64,000 nucleotides of DNA from Cheilinus undulatus (lineage: Eukaryota > Chordata > Actinopteri > Labriformes > Labridae), in NCBI RefSeq assembly GCF_018320785.1, contig NC_054878.1:44821429-44885428 (forward strand), read 5' to 3'. The position numbers and the translations under genes are program-made. Within the stretch, counting starts at the first letter, position 1; every line of letters starts with the position of its first letter. The notes beneath the pieces are model-generated. The model was not told the DNA's origin and searched no databases. It saw only the letters and a program-made list of their open reading frames with translations. Shown one piece after another: positions 38,601 through 50,600 of the stretch.

Positions 38601-41600
38601 CCAGGCATTTATATGTGGCCCCATGCCACTGTAGTCACCTGCTTCACTGTGATTGGACCAGCCTTGGTCATGTGATCTTCATCTCCACAGACTAGCTTAC
38701 CATAAAGACTAGCTTTAGCCAGCAGCCAGTCTAACTGACCAATCAAGGCAGAGGCAGACCAACAACTCCAGTGGGGTCGAATCTATTTTTTTTGTCCCCT
38801 GGTGGGTTAACAGAGTCATTTATCAGCTGTTTGTGCTTAAAACGCACCTTCACCTGCAACAAAAAGCTCAGTCTCTCTTCTTTAATATCAAACGCGAAGG
38901 GCCAGATTCACAAAGAATGGACCCAGAATCTAGTCCAGCATTTTCACACAAAAACAAATAAAAAAAAATAAAATAAAAATAAGTTTAGGCTGGCAAAAAT
39001 AAGTAAAAAGCAGTAAAAAAGTGGAAAAAATAGGTGAGATGTGACAAAAAAAATGAGTTACAGGTGGCAAAAACTGAGCAAAAAGTTACTAAAACAGGCA
39101 AAAAAGTGGAAAAAAGGTGGGAAAAATGGGCAAAAAAGCAGTAAAGGGTGGCAAAATGGGAGGTGAAGTGGCAAAAAATGGCAAAAGATAAAAACGTTGA
39201 AAAAAGCAGGATAAAAGAGGGGTTAAAATGGCAAAATTGGACAAAAAGTGGGCTGAAAGCAGTAAAAATTGATTTAAACTGGCAAAAAAATGGGGAAAAG
39301 GGACAAAAATTGCAAATAGCAATGGAAATAAATAGAAAAAAAAATAAAAGTTGATAATTAAGGCCAGCTGTATAGGTGTGGGAAACAAACAGATTAATGG
39401 CTAATTTCTGAGGTCAAAATTTCCCCTTTTTAAGGTTTTCTGGGGGAATATTATTTCAAATTAGGATGTAAAAGAGCCACAAATCATCAAATGATTTGTG
39501 ATGTGGCTCAAGAGCCACACGTTGAGTATCACTGACCCAGGGTAACCCTAATGTAGGTCTACGTATCAACCTAGAGGAAACTTAACATAAGGTGTTATTT
39601 AGACCTACGCTTAGCCTAATGTAGGTTTCAGTCTTGTCTCATTAGGCCTACAGGTCTACGAAAATGAGTTCTGCACTTTCAAAGTTGGATACTCTTTGGT
39701 ATGAGATTTATTTTTGTAGTAAGGGGGCAGTTTTGTTTGCGTGCCTTTGCACATGCTTTGAGGATTGCACACCTCTTTTCTCCTCTTTGCACAGTTTTAA
39801 CAGGCACAAAAAGCAGCAAGGTCCTTTTCTAATCATAATCACCTGCAGTCATAATGGCCAGTTTCACATCTGCAGCCCTTATAAAGGCAGAACTGTAATG
39901 TTTTAAGTTTTTATTGCTCTTGACTCTAAAACCAAACTCCATCCTGAGATGTTGTTTGTTTTCTGTCTCTGCTGCCTCGTGTATCGCAGCTCTCCGTTTG
40001 GAGAAAAGGATTCATCAGAGAGGACGAACAGTCAGAGAGAGTGAGTATCAAACTGGAGCTCACACAGTCTACACATCGACTTCAGCTCTTAGGTCAAAAT
40101 TCATTTTGTTTCTTTTGGTCTAACTGCAGACTGGATTTAGATGAACATATTCTTGGTACATACCTGAAATATAAGGTCTCTTTACAAAGAGAAGCCTTCT
40201 TTAGGGATTTTAGCTCACTAGCCAGCTTGATGGCTGGTTTGTTGCCTACTGTGAAATCACTAGCTAACGTGTAAAAATCGGTCCAACACAGTCGTCTTCT
40301 CTCTGGTTCTTCACAGTGAGATTGTCTAACTGGCTTCTTTTTAACTGAAGCCTTGTGTGTGAACTAATGCCATCAAGCTGTATCAAGAGAGATCTCCAGA
40401 GTTACATAGTGCTAAAAGCAGGTGACTGGGGCTCTCTGTGGAAATGGGATAGATGCCATTCTCCTTGTTGAAGACCGTCAGAACAACATTTAAACAACTG
40501 TTTTAAAGTGGAAAAAGTTAAACATTGCTGCTTTAACGTCTTGAAATAAAAATAAAATATACATTAGGGAAGCTGATAAAGAATCCAGTGAAGCAGTGTT
40601 TCATAACTCTGGGTTTTAAGACGATAATGAAAAGTTTTTCTTCTTTAAATTGAAAAAGTAAAAATCCCTCTGCTGATGAACTCCCTCTTTAGTTAGTAAA
40701 CTCCCTCTTTAGTTAGTAAACTTCCTCTGCTTTAGCCTTTTGTTTTTCCTCTGCTCTTCCTTTCTGTCTCTCTGCTCCTGTTTTCATTGTGTCACCTCAG
40801 GATACACCAGACAACTTCAGAAAATCCTCAGATACACAGAAATCAAATTAATCATGTGTGCATTACAGCTATGGCTATGGGACAGCCAATATTAATTTTT
40901 TCAGAGCTGATGCCGATTCTGCTTATTGGTATGGTGCATAGAGAGAGTATTTAGACCCTTTTAACTTTTTAAAAATGTTGCAGTCAGATGCTACAGTCTT
41001 AAAATTTGATTTTTATTCCCATCAGTCTTCACTCAATATCCCATCATGCAAATTTATGAAAAAATAAAAAACTGACATGAAATTGACATTTGTATTCAGT
41101 CCCTTTATAACAACACTGTAGCTCAGGCTCCTCCCATTTCTCTGGATTTTTGTTGAGATGTTTCTACACTGTGACAGGAGTCCACCTGTGGTAAATTAAA
41201 CTGATTGGACATGATTTGGAAAGGCAAATTTTGAGGGCTTAAGTTGTAGATGTTACGTATTTAAACATCAATATTACTAGTGGTATCCTCTAAAGGCCCA
41301 TTTATACTCCCTTTACATATGAAAATGTATACGTCCTTTTCAAACGATGTTACCGTCACTGCTCATATACTTCACGCGTCCTCTACGTTGGTATGGATGT
41401 TAACCAATACATCCAGCAGCCCAGAGTCAAAAGTTTATGACAACAACAAACTCAAAAACAAACATGGTGACTGTGGAGGAGGTATCGATATTGTACCTGT
41501 TGCTACCCGATCCGTCCCGGAAACCCGATTTGTACTGCGCATGTGCAAACACGCATCTACAGCCACGTCTACATAAATTAATTCTAACCCTAACCCTAAC

Positions 41601-44600
41601 CAGTGGAAATTAAAATGCTAAACCTAACCAAGCTGATCCGATAATTAGCCTGTGTATTTCAGGATACATTGACTGTAACTTTTGTCCATATATACTAATA
41701 AATTTTGTCCATATGTTCTAATAAATTAGTGGAGTTTTGGGCTGAACCATCAGACCTATGTCAGCTGAGATCTTTTTCTCTAACCCAGCGGTTGTAGACA
41801 CGTTTGCACATGCGCAGCACAAATCGGGTTTCCGGGGCGGGTGGGGTAGCGATAGTACCTCTGCATAAAAGACGTATCCGTATCCGTATTTAACGTTGGG
41901 CATAAATGGGCCTTTAGATGAATCTTTAAATAATGTCATTCTGGATATCGGCATAAATCTAATAATGTGCATCTTTTATATGACTCTTTTTGAAGTGGCA
42001 AGGGGGCACCCAAAATCCAGGGGTAGAGGTAAAGTCCAGAAATGTTTGCATCAGATTTGTCCGTATCGTCTCCTGGCAGATCAGAAAAGCTGAGGCGATC
42101 CAGTGAAGTCTGGTGCATCCTGTACGTCTCTTCGAGCTCGTCTCCTCTGATGTCTCCTTTTGTGTCTTTATTTCACTGCCTGCTCTGTCTCCTTGCATCC
42201 TGACTTCATCCTTCCCTCCCTCCTCTGTTCCTGCGACTCCCCCCATCCTCACTCTGCAGTGTTGTCAACCTGAGGGAAGAGGGTCTTTCTGGGCCGGTCG
42301 TGTCCACCATGAGGCGAGGCAAAAGCCTCAGCGAGTGAGTGTGCACGCTCTCCATGTCTAACATCAGAAAACAGTCACTCAGCATAGAGAAAAGGTGAAA
42401 GAATGAGGGAGTTAGGGTGGCTGTCTTTACTTAGATGCTTTAATTTATGTCATTGAAGGAGCTGGAAGTGACAAACAGAAGTCATGTTCTAATAATCCTG
42501 CATTGTCAGGCTAATGAGAACAAGGCGTTTGCATGAGAACCAAACTTCCCTTTCTCCTCAGTGTGTTTGTTTCTCCCTTTTGTGGCTTGCGTGGTGGCAT
42601 GATGGTATCTATTTCTGACTTAATGAGTTAGCTTTATTTCCATTAAACTTGCAGTGTGTTTAACTTTAAATAAAAGGTTTCATGTAGGAGAAAGTAGACC
42701 AGACGTAGCCGGAGGGAGAGAGAAATGAGCTCCGTCTCTCCCCTCGGGTTTGACCTAGTTAGAGCTGAAGGTCAAAGTTTGCTTTTCTGAATAAATCTAT
42801 GGCTTTGATTGGAAATTAAGTCCACAATTTTAAATATTTCAGTTAGGGCTGCATGATTTTGGCTAAAAACAAAACCTCGATTTTTTTCTCTGAAATCTCA
42901 ATTTTCTATTACGATTACGATTTTTTTGGTAAAACCACTAAGTACAACAGAATTAATTATTTCAATTTTTTATTTAATAAATTGGCAAACAATTTGAATA
43001 AATATAAAGTGCAAACCTTAAATAAAGACAGATAAATCCTCCTAGGGATTAATAAAGTGACCCCGCTTTCACCAAACTTAAAACATTTACTGTAGTTCTG
43101 TGGCTTTATTAACATAAAAGAGATGCTTTCTAATTTTTTCCCACTCATTATTAATCCTTTAGTAAAAGGGGGAGGGACCTCATATTGGTCTTTGCCCTGG
43201 GCCTCCAAATGACTAAAACCGGCCCTGCCTCACACCTGCAGCTCTCCAGACACATCATTTCACCCTGCCTCATTTTGGAGCTTTGGTTTTATATTTCTGC
43301 TCTTCTGACAATATTTATGATCATTAGTGCATTAAAGATCAAATAAACACCCACGTTTGCACAAATTTCACTAGATATGACGTTATCTCCACAGGCTGCT
43401 CTTTGATGACGCACATTGGCGTAATTGTCATAAGATCTGGGTGTGAGAGAGCATCGGCAGGATGTGGCTGGAGAAATAGTTAAAACGAGGAAATGGGAAG
43501 TTTCAGATTAAACACGACAGAACACTTTAATGAATGACCTTACTGAAGAGACGCAGCACCAGCGGACTTCCTCTTCTCTCTTCTCTTACACACACTCCTC
43601 CATTGAGCGCATCCGATGGTAATAAAATACGGATTTAAAATAATAAACGCTTAAATTTGGAAGTTAAAGCCTGTCTTCTTTATGTGGGTAACAGATTTAT
43701 TGATGTGACTGCCATGAATCTTTACTGATGACAGTGTTTACCTTCATAAAGTGTTTTAGTTAAAGTTTGTGAAACTGTCTGCATGTCAGCAGACACACTC
43801 AGCCAATGGAGGCAGCGACACAGTGCATCTGGCTACTCGGGGGCTCCGTGGTAACAGAAACGAGAGAGGAAGTGATAAAATTAATGAACAGAAAAGCTCA
43901 GAGTTGTGCTTGCCCATTGGCTTTTTGAAGTTGCCCCGGGCATTCGGGCAACCGTTAATGTCGGACCCTATATGTTGTAAGCGCGCAGCCCGGAGACGTA
44001 AGGGAGAGCCGTACCGTAATTACCCTAGTTAAAGGGAAAGCCGATTTTGTGATGTTTATATTTTCCAAACTAAAAAATCTGATTACAATTTAATATCGAT
44101 TTATCGTGCAGCCCTAATTTCAGTCCTGTTTATGACACCACTTATAGTTTGTATCCCAAAGCACATTAACCTGGAAAGGCAACACCTCCAAATCCCCTCT
44201 GAGGATCATCTTTCAGGATGCTACACATTTATTCCTAGACTGAGGAAGGCGTGGCCTGCCTTACTCTGTGATTGGCTGGTTGTCGTTGTTGCCTTCATTG
44301 GTTGGTCTGATACAAGGAAGCTATCAGGACTACCCAATCAGAGTCAGAGCAGGGCGCGCCATACTTAAAGGTTCTTTGGGAAAGCCATGAAACGAGCTGG
44401 TGGTGCGAATGGTTTCCCTCATTTAAATTTCATAATGATCCTTAAAACGTGAAGCCAAGCTGCAGACGCTGATGTTAAAGGTGTTCATATACTTAAGGTT
44501 TTTTTTACAATGCACTTCATAGCCTAGATGGATGTATTACACAGGGCCTTTAACCTTTGATAGGTGGCTGATGTAAAAATCATACCCACTTCAGCAGGAA

Positions 44601-47600
44601 ATTCCTCATCACTGACCATCCAGGACTATTTTAATATTTGTGTTTTGGCTTCTGCTGATTTCCCAGCATGCCTCAGTGTGGCTAGAGAAGAAGAGAGCAG
44701 GAGAATGTGCATGTACTATAACTAAGGAAGTCTCTAGATAAACTGACAATGAGCCTCAGGCTTCTTCACTCCTGCTTTTAGATCCTCAAACATCATGGAG
44801 AAAACTCTAAGCGGTCCTGAGAGCTCGGTTTGAACTGAAATACTTTCTGCATGAGTGTGCACGACCGCCGAGTAAACACTGATCTGGATTTATGTCTTTA
44901 TGTGAGATGGAGAGTTAGGGCTGGAAATAAGTGGCAGTGAAGATTTACAGGCTTCTTTAAGTATGACAATAGATCTGTATGATTTAACCAAGACAACCAC
45001 GAATACCCATGTACCTAGAACTCTAATCGCTGGTTAAATGCAGTCAGGGAAGTTTCAAAGGTGTGAGCTGGTGTGATCGTTTTTCTAACCGTGTCCTAAC
45101 AGTGTGCAAGCATTAGATGTCATATTTAGCAGCATCCTTTAAACTTTGCTCTGTAAATTACAGTTTCTTGTTAATCAGTGTGATCTCTAGTCCTTTTATT
45201 TTGAAGGGACGAGTGGCACCCAAGGTTAAAGTTTGCCATTGTGTTAACAGAGTCAGAGTATAACATCTCAAGCATGCATTTGGATATTTTTAATAGAGAT
45301 GCATGATATTATCAGTGGTATCAGTATTGGCAAATATTAAACTTTCTGCTAATATTTAGATCCGATAATTAGCCTGTGTATTTCAGGATACATTGACTGT
45401 AATTTTTGTCCATATATACTAATAAATTTTGTCCATATGTTCTAATAAATTAGTGGAGTTTTGGGCTGAACCATCAGACCTATGTCAGCTGAGATCTTTT
45501 TCTTTATTCGTCCTCATTATTTAAACTTTAAGGTGTTTTTAAGAACTAAAGTTTGTTTCCTTAGTCATCCTCAAACCTTAAAGTGTGTCTAAATGGACTA
45601 AAATTTGTTGTCTGAAAAGCTTATTTAAATATTGGTATCAGCTGAAATGAATTGGTAAATTTCGGTATATTTGACATCAGCAAACATTGAATATCGTGCG
45701 TGCCTAATTTTTAATTTAGCACTACCTGTCAAACAGGCTAACACGCTCTATGAGTGAGAGAGGGAAAGAAAATCATGAAAACTTTTTTTGTAGGACACTC
45801 TTGGTGCATGGTCCTCTTCCTCACTCCTTCATCAGTAAACCTTTATTTAGATTTATACTGAGCAAAGTTTAACTAGGAGGACAGGTCTAGATTATTCTCT
45901 TTAGTATGCAGTTTATGAAAATCCAACATTAATCCACCATCTGCTCAACTCTAAGCAAAATTAGATTCACTTCTGTTCAGTTTAATGAGCTTTACTGGCA
46001 ATTCATCTGCCTGTACTGCCAAAGAAAAACAAATAATTCTAAAGAAATATTCTATACAGTAACAGAAAAACAGACGAGGTTAGTATAATGTTTATCCAAA
46101 TCTAGGTTTAACTTTACAAATTACAGATTCAAGTTCAATGTCTACATTTTAAGTTTTTACAGATTAGCATGTAAAACTATGGTGAAAAAAATCATGCAGC
46201 AAAGACAGAGAGGTGAGGAAAAAGTTCATTTGACAGGGAGATACAGAGAGGAAAAGGGAGATGCATGAAAGAAAGAGGGAAACTAGAGCAAAGAGAAGAG
46301 GGAAGATGCAAAAAGGAAACAAGGGGAGATCCAGAAAAAAGAGATGAGGGAGATGCAGAAAGAGAGACGATGGAGGTGTAGAAAAAGAAAAGAGGGAAAT
46401 GCAGACAGAGAGAAGTGGGAGATAAAGTGGACAATAGAGTGATGCAGAAAGAGAAAGGAGGGAGATTAAGAAGGAACAAAATGAGGGAGATGTAGAAATA
46501 AAAACACTGAATAAATTGATAAGAAGGGAAAAGGGGGAGGTGCAGAAAAAAATGAGAGTGTATGAGGGATGGGTTGCTGCAGAACAAATGAGGGGGTAGA
46601 TGAGAAAAAGAGAAGAAGGGATGCAGAAAGAGAGACACAACATGCAGTAAAAGAAAGGGGGAGATTTAGTAGAAATGAAGGAAATGCAGAGAGACAAGTA
46701 GTAGATAAAAGACTAAAGAGGAGGGTGACGTAGACGGAGAGGGGAGTAGGTTTAAGGGGACAAAAGGGAAGACATAGAAAAAAACAAGGGAAATGCAGAC
46801 AAAGAAAAATGTATGGCTCTCATGACCATTAATCTGTCTATTTTCTTGGATATGGATCGAATGTAAGTAATGATGGTAACAATATGAGAAGAATCAGCAG
46901 TCATAGTCATGTCTGATAGAGGACTGAAAGCTATAATATTAGCATTAGCAGCTGAGATGATGTTGATAAAGGTGACAGATATTGATAACAGTTAAAGTAG
47001 AGCTGACGGATCCACAGCAGCGGGCCGTCTGCAGAAGATTCCAGACTGTTCATATCTACGTCACTGTGAGCGCAGAGAGGAAAATATGAATGAGGCAATG
47101 AGGGAAAAACATCACAGAAACAGGCGAATCAAACTGATGCCGCTGACACTCACTCATGTCACATACTGTTAGGACACTGTGTCAGTAAGGTGCTGTCTTT
47201 CATCTTCTGTCTCTCTTGTCCTCACTCCCTCCCCTCTCAGTCTCTCTCTCCTGGCTGCTGACTCAGAGGGCGAGCGAGACGATCCTCCCTCTGAGCTCAG
47301 GTGAGCTTCAGGTGTCCCTCTCTTCTTGCCTTGTCCTTTTGCTCCTTTTGTCTGTGTAGAACACTTGAAGCAGAGATCTGTGCTAAATTCTACTGGTTCA
47401 TTTACAGATTGATTAGACAGCTGGTCATTGCTATCGGTTGTTTATTTTATAAACGTTTTTACAGTGCTAGAGTCCAAATTTTCCCTCTAAACATAAATTA
47501 GGATTCTTTTCCTGGTCCACACAAAGGTGGGTGTGTTCAGAGGTTTCCTCAAATACATCTACAACCATCAGTGCAGAAAATAACTGTTTTCAGAAAGACC

Positions 47601-50600
47601 CACCTGTGTCTGAACTGGACCATCATCAGAATCCAACAGTAGAGGTGTGATTTAGACAAAGTAAGAATACTGAGAGGATATTTATAATAAACTTTGAAAA
47701 TGTTTAACTTTGTTGACTCTACCATCCATGACTGACTTTGTGCTCTCCATATCCCAGGAAAGCGGAGGCGTCTGGGGCCAGAGAGAGTCCGGTAGGGTCG
47801 CTATCAGAGGCTCCGAGAACAGGAGGAGGAGGAGGAGGAGGAGGGAGCAGCTTGTCGGAGCAGAGCCACAGCAGAAACGGTCAGAGTTCATTACTTCATC
47901 ATCAGTTTGTCTGTAGAGTCTGAAACAATTGTTCTGAGGCTGTTTCTTCAGCTATGGTTAAAAAGATGTCTCTGTGTTTTTGGAGTTGGGTTGTATAAAG
48001 ACCTTGGCAATAGTAGAGGCGTTAGCCTCCAGAGGCTTCAGTCTGTCGACAGTTTAAGGTTCGGCTGAGTAAGAGGCATGAAATATAGGCCTAATTTTGT
48101 TACTTCCTGCTGCCAGCAGGGGGCACTTGAGTTGTTTACATGTGGGCATGTTTGGTGTGATACTGTTGACCTGGGGGAAACAAAAAGCTTCAGCAACACT
48201 TGAACAACTTTATCAGATCGACACGTTTCAGTTTGTGGCCTTCATCAGGGTCATTAAGAAACACACAGCAAACATTTAACTACGAGTATGTCTGTTAAAA
48301 ATGAGAGTAATGAGAGTTTTATCTCTCAAGGTTTTTAATCTAGCACTTTAAAATGACCCCAGCATGCACTTTAACCCCGCCCTCACTTCCTCTCAGCATT
48401 CTAACACAAATTTGGTGTCAGTTTCCTGTAAGACCCTCCCCCTGCCTTTCTGACAGCGTCTGTTGGTCATAAATCACACCATCATTAAATCAACCCACTG
48501 GGACTGTTTTCTTATTGGCACTGACTATGGCCACAAGCTGAAATGTGTGGTCTGCTAAAGTTGTTCTCTAAACTACAAGTGTTGCTGGAGATTTCTGTTT
48601 TGCTTCTTCATTCTCCATAAATCTTGGAAGTCAGAGAAGTTGTGCCAGAATTACCCACTTCAGTCTGTTACTGCTGACTCGCCAGAAAATTCTGAAGAAC
48701 ATAGAAGAATGCAAACAGAAGCGAGAACACTCATTCAGCATCATCAAAAAAAGTTTTATTCTAAAATGTAAATGAAGATAGTGGACTTCCTGTTAGGGTT
48801 TGTGTTCCAGATTCAGGATCAATGTGAAATTTGGTGATGAGTGAGATAAAGCACTGAAAGGTTTAGTGGGATTATGTTGATGGATTACTGCAAACAGAGT
48901 AATAAAAAGTTATCCATCTCTGGGCCCAGTGACGGCCCTGTCCTGGGTTGAACACTCAAGATTTGGACAAATTCTGATCTTCATCTTGTGTAGAATGAAT
49001 AAAAAAACTGGAGTCAGTCAGATAAAATCCCTCAAAGAGTTTGTTAAAATGTGAAGCCTTATTGGTAGAAATGTGAAAAATGTACCCAAAAATGTTTTTA
49101 GTGTGCCTCCTGTACATTTTAGAGGATGTCCCAAGACATTTTTTTTCCCAGACATGGAATATATGTGTATCAATTCTAACACGTTTTCATTTTATTTTAT
49201 TTATTTAACCTTTGTTTAACCAGATAAAACCCATTGAGACCGAGATCTCTTTTACAAGGGTCACCTGGCCAAGATGTCAGCAGCACACGTCATAAAACAA
49301 TACATTTCAGGGACAGAATACAACAATAAATTAAAACAAATAGTACTTTTTGAAAGTGCATAGGTAATTGCAGATAAAGTAGCTTGTGGATGATAATTTT
49401 CTGGAAATTTTGGTGAGTTTTTCAGCATGTTAAAGCCCCAAAATTAGCGATTTAGTTTCCGAAATAGAACAAACGAGAATGGCTAGAATTTCTGTTGGGT
49501 GCTCGCTCTGAGGTCAGGCCCTAACAAGGCCAGTCTATTAAGAGAGCATAAGAACTTAAAATATGATAGAATGGACGGGGATTGAAGGCCTTAACTCAAG
49601 CAGAGCCAAAGGTCAGGGGATAGAAGTGTGTTTTTAGGTTTGATTTATAAACAGGCAGTGAGGGGGACAGTCAACATGGGGGAATAGACAGCCCCCTCTC
49701 TCTCAGCTGGATGAGGCTGAGGTATTCACTTTTGTGTCTATGCAGTGATAGTAGAGGAGCATGTTGATAGAGGGGGGTAAATATTGTAGGGTCTGTTGTT
49801 TCCTCTCTTAGTTTAGTGGTGGAGCGTTAAACCTAACCACCTGGCTATCTGACACCTCTTTCTGCCGTTCAGTTTGATACCAGTGAGTTTAATAAAAGCT
49901 TCTTCTCTTCCTGCAGGAGCATCAAACTCCAGAGAGAGAGGATTCAGAGAGTCCAAGACCCCCATTGATAAAACAGGATCTCTGCATTTAGGTACAACTC
50001 AGTCCATTACTTGTCTTATAGGGAACAGTTCTAATGACAATGAGAGATGATAACGTTAAACTCTTTATTTTACAGATGACGATGTCGAATACGACGACGA
50101 CTTTAACAGGTAGGACCGACAAACTTCAGGTCACACCTTCCATTCACACTCTTTCACTTCATTCACTCCATAGTCACACACTGATGGCAGAGACGGTTCA
50201 GTCAAAACAACAGTTTTTTGGCTTTTTAATAGGTTCAATCTATCTGGGTATTTTTGCCCAAATGATGCTGTCTCTCCTCTTTCTTGGTGGGATTGTTTCA
50301 TCTAAATAAATGGTAGTAAATGGGAAAGACGTGGTCAATAGGGAATAGGCATAAAATATCTTTTATGAATCACCTGTAATCTGTGACATTGTTTTAGTTG
50401 ATACATGGATATCAAATCTTGACATCTTCAGAGCAGAACCCTCCAGTTATCTTTGACTTCCAAATCAGGGGGCGCTGTTGCAGTGTTGTTCACACACCTC
50501 ACTGGTTAACCGAGTTACATCAGGTTGAATAATCAAATGTCAGTTTTATTTCTTTTCTCCTCTCCTTCTTCGAGTAAAGGCACAGTTCCTGTGAAGTTTA

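Larger units (their letters stand above)
41288..41915. mobile_element. Long-inverted-repeat (foldback-like) MITE
   Basis: The left arm starts CTAAAGGCCCATTTATACTC. The right arm, reverse-complemented, starts CTAAAGGCCCATTTATGCCC and shares GGAAACCCGATTTGT and GCGCATGTGCAAAC with the left arm. The arms are separated by telomere-like CCCTAA units and a 145-bp foreign segment (41635-41779). Lies in cep43 intron 14. Confidence 0.75.

Noticed and set aside
41585..41603. Chromosome end or fusion point
   Set aside because: Only three CCCTAA-type units lie inside an intron and a MITE. Far too short to be a telomere relic of a fusion.
43769..44032. Plus-strand frame of 87 residues
   Set aside because: It lies inside the TAGGGCTGCA-ended repeat, shows no transposase or other family motif and has no splice or promoter context.
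46164..46697. Long minus-strand frames rich in Ser, Phe and Leu
   Set aside because: They are the complement of a purine-rich minisatellite. The composition explains the lack of stops, and no domain or splice pattern is seen.
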